A stretch of DNA of 64,000 nucleotides from Patagioenas fasciata (taxonomy: Eukaryota > Chordata > Aves > Columbiformes > Columbidae): the NCBI RefSeq assembly GCF_037038585.1, contig NC_092522.1, positions 51,366,161 to 51,430,160 on the forward strand, read 5' to 3'. The translations under genes and the position numbers were made by a program. Below, one piece after another: positions 12,124-54,489 of this stretch. Numbering within the stretch: the stretch's first letter is position 1; each line of letters begins with the position of its first letter. Under the pieces are notes generated by a model. That model had not been told where the DNA came from, did not search any database, and worked only from the letters and a program-made list of their open reading frames with translations.

Positions 12124-15100
12124 TGCTGCAGGGCTGCCTTGATTAAAGCTGCTTAAGCTGATTGTGAAACTGCAGCCTAGGAGTCTAGTTGTCTTAGGAG
12201 CCTAAGACATCTCTGGGTAATGTCTGGAGAGCATTAAGAAGAGTCTTAACGTTTCTGGACATTTTTTTGATAGGACTCCTTAGGGCTACTCTGGTAAGGT
12301 TTCATCTGGAAGATGCTCAATGCTAATTTTCTGTCAGCTCTAGCAAAACCAGCTTTCCTAAGATATTTTACTGTAATAAACCTAACAAAACATGTTTCCA
12401 TTGTTTTTGAGAGCAGCACAAAATTCCTCGTGCTTTTTTCTCAATAGAGGACTTCTGTTTTTCTGTTTTCAGTTTGCTTTATCGCCTTGACAAGTGATTG
12501 CGGCAGTACCTAGAGGCAGAAATCAGGATTAGGACCCAATTCACTGTGGCCTTAGAACTGATGTGCAAAATACACCTGTGCTTATAAAGCGACTTGAACC
12601 AACATGCTGTTTGGATGTGACCTGCTTCTGGACAGACTGGTTGTGGCACGGCCCCAGATTCAGCAGTGGCAGGTCATCCTTGCACCCTTGTTGTGTACAT
12701 GGGTTGTATGAGGTGGTTTACCTGGCCACGCTGCTGACATCCAAAGCAAACAGTCTCCTCCTCCTCCCTTGGATTTCCCTGCCACTATTGCCCTCTTGCT
12801 GGGGCAAACCTCAGCAATTCCTGCTTTGACCCAGTGAATGCTGAGGTTCTGCTCTGATGCTGGGAGGCAGCTCATGGGGCCGTGGAGAGAGGAGGGGAAT
12901 TATTAGGGTTTTCTTAATGAGGTTTTAGGGGTGTGTTTGAGCTATTTAATCAGAGGAGTCTCAAAATCAATGACAGGCAAGTTTTCCAAAGCTGTAGTGC
13001 ATATGTGTTTAGGTAAAATAAATTCTGCTAAGTAAGCTGTACCATTGTTCTAGGCACGAATAAGTCTCCGGACTGATACCAGAAGAATACAAATAAATAG
13101 CGCCTTTGATGGTTTCATTGATAGACTGCAAGGACTTTGACCAAGCAATTACATCTCAAAATGTACTTCTCTGTGAGCTGAAACATGAAGTCATGTTATT
13201 TAAGAAAAAAATACAATAAAAACAAACAACCTGTAGGGTGTCCCAGAGGCTGGTGATTGACTTCAGCTTTTATTAATTCATCTGCAGTGTGTTTGCCGGA
13301 GCTTTTAGGGTTTAATTGAGGTTAAGAGGTTGGGATCTGTGGTAAACAAAAGAATGGCATATGGGCAGTCTGAAATTGTGTATGTTTAAGTAAGAGCATT
13401 CCTTCTGGCCACTTGTTTTCATTGGGCAGTTACTCTTGGCTCACAACTTTTTTTTTTTTTTTTAAAAGGTGTACATGCAATCCTAGCAAGTTAATGATTC
13501 ATTGTGTTTTATCACATCCTAACGTACCTCTAAAGAAGGGAAGGCTGAGCTGGGCTTGTGTTTGACCTCCCGTTTCAGATTAAGGACATTTCTTCTATAA
13601 CCTCTTACCTGCTGTGACGGGGTCCACAAGCTCATTTGTTTTAAAATGTAAGAAGAAAAAACCTCCCTCTCATTTCTCATTTCCTTGCTCCCAGGGTCCA
13701 CAATTGTTCTCTTTAAAATTCGAATGGACAAACCAGGTATGAGACCAGATGAAAAGCTTTCCAGAAGCTTTGTTTTATAGAGGCCATGGGGGAGTGGGAT
13801 TTAGTTTCCTGTGTTATCCACAGAAAACTGTGTACATGTGTTTTTTACCATTGCTACTTTGTCCTATTTTCACTTCTGTTATGAGCTGCATGAACATCTT
13901 CACTGGATATGATCTCCCCTTGCGAGTGTGAATGTGCACCAGCCAGGGCAGTGGCTTGGTAATTAAGACAAACCTCCTTATGTTGGAAAGCCTGAGCTCA
14001 TACTCCTAGGTCTTCATGCTGCTGATAAAGTTTATGGTGCATATGACATCAGCTGGCAATAATAATGGTGACCTGTTGCCCTCGAGTCATTCTGTAGACG
14101 TCTGTAATTTATATACATCTGTTAATAGTGTGTAGCCTGGAGCTTAAGAGAGCTCATCACTATAATTATATTGATAAGAGAGAGGATAAATCACAGTTTT
14201 TCTCTTAATATATAATTTAATAGAAGCTTTCACCTGACCCAGGAAGTCAAATGTGTCTTTCCTGCTTGGTTATAATTTAGAGCAATCTTCTTTTTAAAAC
14301 TCCTAGTTCTCGTTGAATTAAATTCTGATTTTTGCAAAAAAAAAAAATAATTAAAGCCATTAATAACTCCCTCTTTTAATTAATACAATAAATACTTTTT
14401 TTTTTTGTACTTCTGTCTCGTAAGGGGTGCTCTACATCAATAACTTGTATCAAAAAACGCTTTATTAAAAAGTGTTGTTTATGCTGGCTCAGGGAAGGAG
14501 GTGTATGGAGCAGCTTTTGCACTTGCAAGAGGACACTTATAGATCTATTTTCTTTGATTAAAAATAAACTGTAATGTTTGAACACGGAATTGAGAGGAGG
14601 GTAAATCCAAATTTGTTTTTCTTTACTGTACTTTGTTTTCCTGTGATTGTTTGCTTTTCTCATCTCCCACAAAGGACAAACATGATTTTAAATACCAAAT
14701 GTTTTTCAGGCTTGCATGTAATGCACACATCCGTGCGTACATATATGTATGTACGTCATGTGTTAGTGTAGCGTGACCTGCTTCTTTGCTGGTTATGATC
14801 CCTCATCCTTTTTGGAGGGTGGAAGAGGAGCCCACTTGTCCTTTCTCAGCTTATCCCTTATAGGCACGCTGTGCCGCAGGTGGTGGGAAAGGGCAGCGCT
14901 GCCAGAGCTGGTACATTTGGCTGCCCTTGCTGCGGTACGTGGGTGTTGCTGCCGAAGGGAGTCATGCCAGGGTGACTTTGGGGCAGCCAGGGTTGCATCA
15001 AACCTTGTGCAGGGATGGAGCAGGTCCTATAACTGGTTGCTGTCCTGCTGGTTCAGGTCTCTGCTGGCGTTCATCCCTAACCTACAAGGAGCCTCTGCAC

Positions 15101-15296
15101 TTGCTTCCGGATTCGGCAGGTGCCGTGGGATGCTTCCTTGCCCTGGAGAGTGTCGAGGCAGAGGGCTGTAAATAAAACATCACAAACTATTGAGCAAGGT
15201 GCGTCTAACCTAGCTATAATGTGAAGATGATGTTTGCTACTGTGTTTTTGGGCATAAATTGAATTTCTGTCTCTTATTTCTGTTATTTGTCTCAGT

Positions 15297-15498
15297 AAGG
15301 GTAACAGAACATTGGAACAGGCTGCCCAGGGGCGTTGTGGAGTCTCCTGCTCTGGAGACATTCAAAACACATCTGGACGCCTTCCTGTGTAACCTCATCT
15401 AGGTGTTCCTGCTCGGGCACGGGGATTGGACTAGATGATCTTTCAAGGTCCCTTCCAATCCCTAACATTCTGTGATTCTGTGTGTGATTCTGTGATTG
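15297..15498 (+). mobile_element. CR1 LINE, 3'-end fragment
   Basis: This matches the remembered 3' end of avian CR1. It has a block around GAACAGGCTGCCCAGGG, then TTGGACTAGATGATC, then CCCTTCCAATCC, and closes with short terminal repeats of the TGTGATTC type at about 15470-15497. The element is truncated at its 5' end as usual for CR1 and keeps none of the reverse transcriptase ORF. It is in the sense orientation within FRMD1 intron 1. Confidence 0.93.
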
Positions 15499-16127
15499 TT
15501 GTAACTTCAACTCTAAGATGCTCATGCAGCTTGAGCTTAGCCCTCAGAAGGGGGCTGGCAATGCTCATCTTACAAAAAGTACAAAACAGCAGCTTGGCCT
15601 TGTGAGTTTGTGTTTCCACCTCCTCCTTTGAGTGGAGGTGTAGAGGATTTGGGTTCAGCAGTTTCCCAGGGACTAGGAGCGGAGAGATGGGAAAGACGGC
15701 CCAGAAGAAATCCACTGCAGTGACAACACCTGCTGGTAGCTCAGTGAAAGCTCCACTTTGGGCAGGAGCGAAGTATCCAGTTGAAGGACAGGTTACTCTC
15801 CTCCCCTCCCTCATGGGTGTTTTTGGGAAGCAGCCCATGGTCTCATCTGCCTTGTCACTTACATGCATCTTGAAACCTTGAGTTTGGTTTGTTATTCTAA
15901 GGTGACCTGATTGCTTTATGGCACTCTCCTGGGATTCATGGGCTGTTTAAAAGTTGACTCTGCCCGGTTTGTGCTGCAGTGCTGGTGGAAACATTGGCCG
16001 TGGTGCTGTAAAATTGATAAGTTTGCTTTTTTTAAACAGCAAGGAGGAAAACATCCCATCAAACATGCTGCAGGCTGCTCACAGCACCAGCGGGAGCGCG
16101 ACACTGATGCTCTCACCTTCTTGGCAG

Positions 16128-16196
16128 GTGCGTGGGATGAAGGGAGCCTGAATCCTGCCTGGAGAGGAGACCCTGGCCCCAGTGGAGCTGCCCACC
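16128..16196 (+). other. FRMD1: FRMD1 5' UTR segment in exon 2
   Basis: The acceptor at 16126-16127 follows a pyrimidine-rich stretch ending TTGGCAG. The 69-nt leader holds a short upstream ORF, an ATG at 16137 with a TGA at 16149-16151 (four codons), in the same frame as FRMD1. The in-frame stop fixes the main start at 16197, because no upstream in-frame ATG can be used in this transcript. Confidence 0.7.
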
Positions 16197-46630
<30,434 letters not shown>

Positions 46631-47367
46631 TGAGATTGGAGCTCTTCCATACCAGGAAACAGGTCATAATGGAAATATATACCTCATTAACACATGTGAT
46701 GTCACTCTGGTTCTTGCAGGAGATTGTGAGCAGCTTTGTTATTCAGCTCCGTAATCAGTAAATGGCATCAGTTCTGCAGACCTGACTACAGGGCAAATCA
46801 ACGTGAGTTTAGCACTTAATGCTGGCATTTGAAGTGTCTGTCTGAGCAGAAAATCGAAGTGGCCTGCACCATTAGCAGTGACACAACCAACATAAAAACC
46901 AAAAACAGTAGACCAAAACTGGCTCTGAGCTAGTAAAGCAAATACTGTCTAAATGGATCTATCAGAAAGAAACTGAAAGTCTACATCAGTTTATCTTCCC
47001 ACCTGTCCCCTGTGGTCTGTTTGTGTTAATGCTAGTATACAGATAGTGTGGGTTGTCTTGAGCTTGTGCTGCTGCAACACTGCCAACAGCTGTCAGGCCA
47101 GGGAATTCTCGGAGCACATTTGGAGGGCTGTGTGTGGAAACGTCTGGCCTGTTTCTGATGTAAAGAATGCAAGTTGCCTGTTTGTTTCACTAAGAGCAAG
47201 ACCTGCTTTACCAGGAGTTTCTCCTTTTTTGTTGGTTTTGTTTTGTTGTAAGCATTCAGCCAAATACAATGTGTATGTGTTTTTTTTGTTTTTTTTTTTT
47301 TTTTGCTTTAATGCAACAAATGGAACTGTCTCTCAGCTGTCTACTACTGCCATAACGCAGACTGGTA

Positions 47368-47373
47368 AATAAA
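47368..47373 (+). terminator. FRMD1: Poly(A) signal AATAAA, proximal
   Basis: A canonical hexamer 740 bp after the stop codon. Downstream sequence is only moderately G/T-rich, so use is uncertain. Confidence 0.45.
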
Positions 47374-47558
47374 TGCTTATATCTTGAGGAGATGTGGGAA
47401 GGGATAAAACAAATGACTTAGCTGCTTCTGAGAGTACAGCAAACAACTGAAGAGCGTTGTCTGGCTCTTGAAGACAGGACTGTGACTGGAGAATTTGTCC
47501 AGGCGTGATCACCCCTTACTTTGAGTCATACTTCTATGTTGTTCTTTTCTTTGTTTTT

Positions 47559-47564
47559 AATAAA
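47559..47564 (+). terminator. FRMD1: Poly(A) signal AATAAA, middle
   Basis: A canonical hexamer just after a T-rich stretch, about 930 bp after the stop. It is followed within 40 bp by T-rich sequence suited to 3' processing. Confidence 0.5.
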
Positions 47565-49687
47565 TCTGTTCCGTAGAATTTTTTCCTCTGCTTAGGAAGC
47601 AAGTATGGACTGGAGAAAGTCACTTTGGAAGGACATAGTGACTGTGTCCAACTTAGTCATGGGTAGGTCATGTAGATGTGAGCATGTGGTGCTGCAGGGC
47701 TGGAGATGGTGGAAGCGCAGGGTGTTTGTGTGCCAAACCAAGGGTACTTGTTTGGTACTTCTGAGTGGTGGAGGTGGCTGTGCTGGCTCTTCCTAGGAAA
47801 ATAATAACTATGCTGTTTGATTCAAGTATTTGGTGTGGAAAACATTCTGCTACCTTGTTACATCCAAATAAATTTAAGTTTGATTTCCTTCCTTATCTTC
47901 CCCCAGTACCTCCTCCCCTCATCAATTCCCAGCATTTGGGAAGCTTTTACTTACAGGTGTGTATAACCTGTGCCCAGCTTTTTATAACCTTGCAGGTAGA
48001 AGCTAATCATTTCTTGGCAAACTCTAGAAGCAGACGGATGCGATTCTGCTGGTTGAGGAAGTGTGTGTTGTGCAGTGTCGATCACCCAAAAGCTGAAGAT
48101 AGCCAAATTCAGGAAAGGAAAGAAGCCAGACCACGACGAGGAGGGTTTGAGCTGTCGGTTTGACAGTGGGCTTGCAGGCTTAGTAGTTACCTGGTAAACT
48201 GTGTTCCCGTAAGCTGTTAAAATAGCAAATCTGTGGAGTCTGTCATCTCACTGTTTCAGTGCAAGTGAGTGTGGTGTAGAGACAGGGCATGCAGGTGCAT
48301 CTGAATTTACTGAAGTGGCATCAGTAGCTGTACGTCCTCTGAGATGAATCCAGCACCAAAGCCTAGCTGTGTGTTTGAGGAACGAATGATGGGCTCAAGC
48401 TCACTGTAGCCACGACTTAATTGACCGTGCCCTTTTTGATCACACTGTTCTTTCTTCTTGTAATGAACAATTAGGAGCTATGTGTTCACTGTAGCCTGCT
48501 CTCCTTTCTTCCAAGCAAAGCCAAGATGCCTTTACAGAGTCCTTGAGGTATGTTCACTGCATCCAAAATAAACTCTGCTGAATGGATCTATATGGATAAA
48601 GAACGTCTGGCTGCTCGTGAACAGTCCAGTCAAGCCTCCTGCTGTTGGTCTGTCCCTGTTACGTGGGGTTTGTTTGGCCACAAGCTGTGGGAGACGGGCA
48701 TGGCCAAGGTCTGGGAGGCCAGAGGCTGTGCTGCAAAGAGCAGCCTTGTTCTTGCAGCCACCATGGAGCTGGAGGGATGGCTCTTACTGCAGCAATGCCC
48801 ATCTGTCCAGGGAAAAGGTGAGGCATCTGGAATGGTGGCCCCGCTAAACTGTTGCTCTCCCACCCATGCAGATGTACAGTTACTCATTCTGGCAATGGTT
48901 GTTAACAGGGAAAAAGCTCAAAGTTCAGTGGGTATCGTTAGGAAAAGTGTCATAAAACACACACATGCCCCACTTGCTCACATCCATACACACTTGTCTC
49001 AAAGACAATCACGTTCATCAATGCTTCAGCCTAACCACCTTACTGAAGTGTATATTGCCACCAAGCAGCTTGGCATTTTCTTTTTGCAGTTACCAAGCAT
49101 CCAATGGATTTGATGAAATGCTGTAATCCTGCTGTCTCCAGTCACAAAATATACCGATGCCTGAAAACAGTGTAATTGGGTCTTGCATGAGCATCCACTG
49201 CCTTATATGCACAAGGAGGTTTCTTGTATTTATTCATGGCTGGTGGGGTAGATAAACTCTCCAGGTCTGACTGTCTCCTCTTGGTCTGTGCAGCTCCCTC
49301 CAACACTGTGAGTTACATGTGCACATCAAGGGGAGACTGGACACTTTTGTGTGTAGACTGAGAATGAATATCTTATAAGCACTGTGAATATCTATTATGC
49401 AAGTTTTTGTATTCATATGAAAAAAAATTATTCCTGCTAGTAATAGATTTATTTTTTGTTTGTCTTTGGATTTAGAAGGTCTTTTGTTATTTTTGGTTTT
49501 GACTAGTTTGGTAGAGGGTAATGTGTAAGCATTTATCAGCTGATGTTAGAAACTAGTTGCCAATATTTGTACATATTTGTAAAATACTCATGGTATAATC
49601 ACTCTATTTTAATGGTAAAAGTTTCTCCTTTCCATGAAAGGAATTTCTTGTTTAAAATGAGATATAAATAACTATATGTACACCTGC

Positions 49688-49693
49688 AATAAA
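49688..49693 (+). terminator. FRMD1: Poly(A) signal AATAAA, distal
   Basis: A canonical hexamer at the end of a long AT-rich stretch, followed by a TGTGTATCTGT-rich downstream element at about 49715. Its flanks make it the most convincing signal of the three. The second CpG island begins about 1 kb beyond it. Confidence 0.55.
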
Positions 49694-50568
49694 GTATGAA
49701 TAGAAAAAGGTAATTGTGTATCTGTATAATTTTCATTCCTCCAAGAGGTGCATGTCAGTGACATCTTCCATTCGAGACACGTAGATTGTAGAAAGGAATT
49801 TGCTGCCAGACTCTAATCCATATGAGTAGTGACTGGAACAGCTCCTTTTCCTCCCTGCCACTCTGAGGAGCACGATGCCAAAGGGGCCTCTGTCAGGCAT
49901 TGCGGACCCTGTCGAGCAGGTTGGAATCAGTGGGAACACTAATGGGAGCTGAATCTAACTGAAAAGACAAGTTAAGCTGCTTGTGGTGGCTAGTCCAGAA
50001 AACTGAGCATGCGAACTCCCAAGGGTGTAGAGAGATCCTGTCAGCATCTTCCCAGGGGCCAGGAGGATGGGCGTACCAGCCCATGTGTTACCAAGTGCTG
50101 CTGAAGAGCTCTCTGCCCTAAGTCACTTAGCCTGCTGGCCTGGTGTCTGGCATGGATAGAGGAAAGTTCTGGTTTTTTTGAGGACATAAATCTACAAAGA
50201 AGTGCTATAGTATAACTACTCACATCTCTTCTCAAAGAAGCTTGCTGACTGAGGTTCACTTGCATATGTATTCCCCCCCCACCCCAGATACATTATGCAC
50301 TACTAAACTAGTGTTAATTTTATTTTTTTAATGTACTTTGATATTGTAGCATTGCCTCTATTCTTATGACTTCCCCTCCTGTACTTCATAATTCTGTCTA
50401 CTACCTGTTGTGTTTCCAGTATATAAACTTTCAAGGGCTTTGGCACTCATCCAGCTCTGGTTTGATGGTGCTGGAAGGAAGAGGTTTGGTTACACATGGA
50501 GCTTTCTGTAGAAGTAAAATTAAACAATAGGCAAGTACTAAGTTACCTAACTCTGAAGGGCTTTGTTT

Positions 50569-50640
50569 AAAAGGCATATAGATGAGGCTCTTAGGGATAT
50601 GGTTTAGTGACAGAGTTAGGTTATGGTTGGACTCGATGAC
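50569..50640 (+). mobile_element. CR1 LINE, very short 3' fragment
   Basis: The segment has CTTAGGGATATGGTTTAGTG, then GTTAGGTTATGGTTGGACTC, then GATGA. These correspond to the terminal part of the CR1 subtype also seen at 61855-62118. It breaks off before the final ATTCTATG repeats and abuts the second CpG island. Confidence 0.8.
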
Positions 50641-50659
50641 CCCAGTCTCCTGTGCCCCT

Positions 50660-51655
50660 ACGGGTGCCTTCATCAATATCTCAGAGCCCTCGCTATGAAG
50701 CCTGCCCCAGCTGTGGGCGTCTTCCCAGGGGGATGATGCCCAAGGCCGTCCCCGGCCGTCATGCCTCTCTTAGAGGCCCAGCAGCTCGGAGGGAGAAGGA
50801 CGGGAACACACCTGTCCTCTCGCCGCTGCTGCCGGGCCCTCGGCGGCAGCGGGGCGAGCCGAGGCACAGAAAGGTGCCCGGGTGCGGCTGGCCGTGGCCG
50901 AGTGGGTCCTGGCCCCAGCCCCGGCCACCTCGCCGGCTGCTGCTCTCGGCCTTACACCCGGCACCGTTCCTCTCCCCGCTGTTAACCACGGGCCCCCCGC
51001 CCGCAGGCCACGCGCCGAGCTCCGCGCCCCTTTCCCACAGGGGGCTTAGTGGCCCATGTGGGGCGGGAGCCTGAGGGAGGCGCCCGGGAAGACACGTTGC
51101 TCCCCGCCCGCCGCTTGCGGGGCCGGGCCCGGCCCGCGCTGGGGGGGCGCAGTGCCGGGCAAGGGCGCGGGGCGGCGCCCGAGGAGCGCAGCGGCTCCTG
51201 CCCCACGGCCGGTACTCCAGCCTCCGGGGCTCCGGGCGGGCCGCGGCCGAGTGCTGGCAGCCGGGTGGCCCTCGCTGCCTTCTCTCTCCGCCGGTACCCG
51301 CTGGACTGAGCGGCCTCACGCAGAGCTGCCGGAGGACCCGAGTGGTGCCGGGGCCGCGTCGCCCGGGGCAGTGGAAACATCTTGGGCAGCTTCTGTCGGC
51401 ACACCGCCGGAGACCGAGACGCCTGCTGTCCCCGGGCACGGACAGGCGGCCGGCTGGGGAACGGGAGCAGCCCGGGCTGCCCACGCTGGCCAAATCCTCC
51501 GAGCAGGCGGTAGTCGAGCGAGTGGAGCCCGAAGCGGTCAGTGGCCGTCGCGGGCCCACGGAGTCCTTCGCAAAAAGTGCATTAAGTGGTCCAAGGGCCC
51601 CGGGGCAGCATCGCTCTGGCCTGAGGGCAGTGTGTCTGGTTTCTGCATGGAGGGT
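50660..51655. promoter_or_regulatory. Second (orphan) CpG island
   Basis: About 1 kb of very GC-rich, CpG-dense sequence with many GC boxes (for example around 51110-51180), about 1 kb past the last FRMD1 poly(A) signal. It carries long open frames on both strands, including one of 304 codons on the minus strand (50759-51673) and one of 206 codons on the plus strand (51056-51676). None has a recognisable domain, and GC-rich DNA gives such frames by chance. CpG islands usually mark promoters, so it may start a neighbouring gene or a non-coding RNA. Neither strand shows a strong donor; the best seen is a moderate CAG/GTGTGT on the minus strand near 50812. Confidence 0.7.
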
Positions 51656-54484
51656 GCTGCACCCAAACGACACTGAGGACTTAGCTGCTGTGTCTTAGCT
51701 TCTGGGAGTCCTTGACACAGGGTGCTCTAGGTGTGAAATGTTGACATCAGCTCAAAAAAAAAAAAATATTGTTAACAAGTCAGTTTATGTAAGAAAATTT
51801 AATTTGCTATACCTCTGGCATGGGAAGTCCCAGAGGCAAGAAGGTCTGTAATCTGGGAAGCTGTAGTTGAGGCAGCATGGCTCTGTGCCTGTAGTTTCCT
51901 TCGGTATTGTGCATGGGGCACTGCTGGAGATAGGATGGGTGTAGACGAGCCTTGGGTACCACTCAGTGAAAGCAGTTTTCCTTTCATTGCCAAGCTGCCT
52001 CCCCTTGGGACAAGCACCCTTTCCACAGAACCTCTGCAGGTGTCAGAGCAGCATCACTGAGTATTTCTGCAGCCACACTCAGGAAATCACACATACTGAA
52101 CTTTCAATTCCATCCTGAATTTTTAATGACATTAGCACATTTGCAATCACTTGCCTGTTGCTGCTTCTCACAGGCCAGCTCCACCTTCATGACCCAACAA
52201 CGTTTTATAAAGTAAACCCACTCAAATTAGTTCTCGCCCCTCCTTTGCTAGCATGTTTGTGGGGACACGCTCCGGCCCATGGCCATGCTGCAGTTTTGCA
52301 ATGCCAGTCAGCCAAGTACTGGCTGCATCTGTCATTTTGAACCCTGAACTTGGCCCTGGAAGAAGGAGAGTGTATTTAGTAGAGTAAGATGTGGATAGCG
52401 AGTCTTGCATTCAAAGTCTGTTGTTCTACCACAGAGATGTAATGAGCAAAAGTCATGTTTATCCTTTCTGGTAGACTGCAGGAGCAATTGAATATAGGCT
52501 ATTGAAGAGCATAGCTGTGGTATTTTGAAATTCTGCTTTATTTTTATTCCTGGAAATATTAGCCTCACATTTTCATTTTAAATCTCATAAATATATTTAT
52601 ACCAATCTTTATTTTTCTTTCTCCAATCGCTACTGTTCCCAATACACAATGAGATAATTGGATATGGCATGTGCTAGAAGACTTAAGCCTTAACCCACTG
52701 CATGGAAAATACCACTGAACACTTTAGCGACAGCAGGGCGTTCAGTGTAGGGAAAATTAGTTTGCATTAGCCGCAGAAAGTACTCAGGCTCCTTGCTATG
52801 ACCAACTGACAAATAGTCCGAGTTGTCTGATAATTGTGGCAAGTGACCAATTCCCACAGCTGCATTCCCCACCCTTTTAGAAAAGGAAGCTTTGAATGTG
52901 GCTCACTGGCTAACCGAGGGGGTTCAGACTGGAAAGGTTGCCTTGAGGCACCTCCTCCCTGCTCTTCTGCTGGCTCCAGGCATTGGGGTTATCCTCCCCT
53001 CCAAACCGTCTCAGACCCAAGTGCATTGAAAATAGCTGTGGCTATTGGGATGAAGATCCCTGAGCAAAAGTACACACCGTAGGAAGCCAGGTACTTTTCT
53101 TTCCTCAATGTGTAACTTTGGGGCATGAGAACGAGGAGGCTTTTTACCCTCTTCTGAGGCATCTGCCATTACCCTCCACTGCAAATGAAGTCTGTGGTGC
53201 AGTTTGTTGTTGTTGTTCCTGACGGTGGTATTGAAATCTTTCTTGTCTGGTTTGTGGGCTGCATTCCTATATTTAGGGTTAAGTGGCTCCCTGGGTGTAT
53301 GGAAGGAGCCTGTGGGAAGCCAGCCTGGCTTTTGTCTGTAGTGTCTTCTGACCTGGCTCCTGAGGTCTCTGTGTTTGCAGGACTAGCGACCTGGGCAATG
53401 CCCCCATTCTTTCCTCTGGCACACGTAGCTGTTACAGGGATCAGGGAGGGTTTCTGCCTGTATGATCTTTCTGTGGCTAATGGAAACCTTCTACCTATGG
53501 TTCTTCTAGTCAGACATGAACAGAGGGCTCCCATAATCCCTCTGTTAAAGCACTGATGGGTTACAAGATGCATTTTTGGGAACTCCCATTCTTGGTATGG
53601 TCAAGAAGGACGTGACAGTCATGATATTGGGTGCATTAAGGCAGGTGAGGCACCTGGCTCCAGGTGGACAGTATTAGCGTTGTCAGGTTTGATCTCATTT
53701 CTTGCAGGTGTTGCAGTACACTATGATTTCTTTTAAAGCCCCAGCTCCCCAAGTCACACCTTTGCATAAGGCTCACAGCTTGTAATAACAAAAACAACGA
53801 ACTCTTCCCAGCCTACCTGGCTGAAAGGTAAGTTTGGCAATAGGACTGCTCAAAGGGCCCATGCCAGAAGGGCAATAAAGAGAGCTCCAAAACAGGTGTG
53901 GTTTTCAACCTCTAGATCTAAGCTCATGCCTAGGAAATGCCTTGAGACTGGGGGAATGGACATGGGGCCTTCTTTTGGAGTGGCTCTACTCCGGCCAGTC
54001 CCAGCCCAGCCTGGCTGCCAGCACTGGCATTCAGCTGGCCACGTCCTGCAGCAGGGGATGAGCAGCAGGGTTTGCTGTGGGTACAATTTTGCTTAACATT
54101 TGGACTGCAAATAATAGAGAGGCTACAAACCATTACTTTCCAATCTGTTTTCACACAAACCACTTTGAGATTCAAAGCAGAATTACTGCTGAAAAATACA
54201 GGGCTAGCATGGGACAGCTTTACAACCATGATGCTGTTTTTATCCTGTTTTCAGAATAAACAGAGGAAGGTAGGAGCTGTTGAAGGACATTGTATTGGCT
54301 GAGCTTTCAGACAACCCAACACCTTTAAGGTGCTGCTGCCACCACTCTGGTCCTGCTTTGTCGATGCTGTCCTGCAGGCTCAGAGCTGCTGCTCTAACTC
54401 TGGGCAGGTTCCCACAAGGCTCCAGGTACAATTCCTCTTCATGCTAGGGATGCATGGATAAAACCCCACATTGCACAGTGACAG
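51656..54484. other. Intergenic region, nothing firmly recognised
   Basis: No known gene or repeat is recognised. An ORF on the minus strand at 52690-52872 has protein-like composition but no identified family (see findings). The 123-codon plus-strand ORF at 53185-53556 is unfamiliar and probably chance. Confidence 0.55.
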
Positions 54485-54489
54485 CAGGG
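54485..54489. repeat. Target-site duplication, left copy
   Basis: CAGGG directly precedes the LTR and is repeated exactly at 55138-55142. This marks the integration site. Confidence 0.88.

Larger units (their letters stand above)
5579..16127 (+). other. FRMD1: FRMD1 intron 1 (putative)
   Basis: This stretch of about 10.5 kb has no recognisable coding exon. Only short unrelated ORFs occur. It contains a C13 run at 8259-8271, T-rich tracts near 8752-8784 and 13448-13463, a TGTC tetranucleotide microsatellite at 12103-12123, and a sense CR1 fragment at 15297-15498. AT-rich stretches with TAATTA-type sites lie around 14160-14400 and could be regulatory, but nothing in the sequence alone proves it. 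Confidence 0.5.
46631..49710 (+). other. FRMD1: FRMD1 3' UTR (maximum extent)
   Basis: The stretch after the stop is AT-rich, with no recognisable coding sequence and several AATAAA signals. The strongest candidates are at 47368, 47559 and 49688. The long form would be about 3.1 kb. T/A-rich stretches at 47281-47305 and 49430-49600 could act in mRNA stability. The 187-codon ORF at 48550-49113 lies inside this span and resembles nothing known. Confidence 0.6.

Noticed and set aside
48550..49113. 187-codon ORF downstream of the FRMD1 stop
   Set aside because: It lies inside the predicted long 3' UTR, has no recognisable family, and overlaps an ORF on the other strand.
50759..51673. 304-codon minus-strand ORF in the second CpG island
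   Set aside because: GC-rich DNA lacks stop codons in several frames at once (long frames also occur on the plus strand). The translation is Arg/Pro/Gly/Ala-rich with no recognisable domain. The island itself is reported instead.
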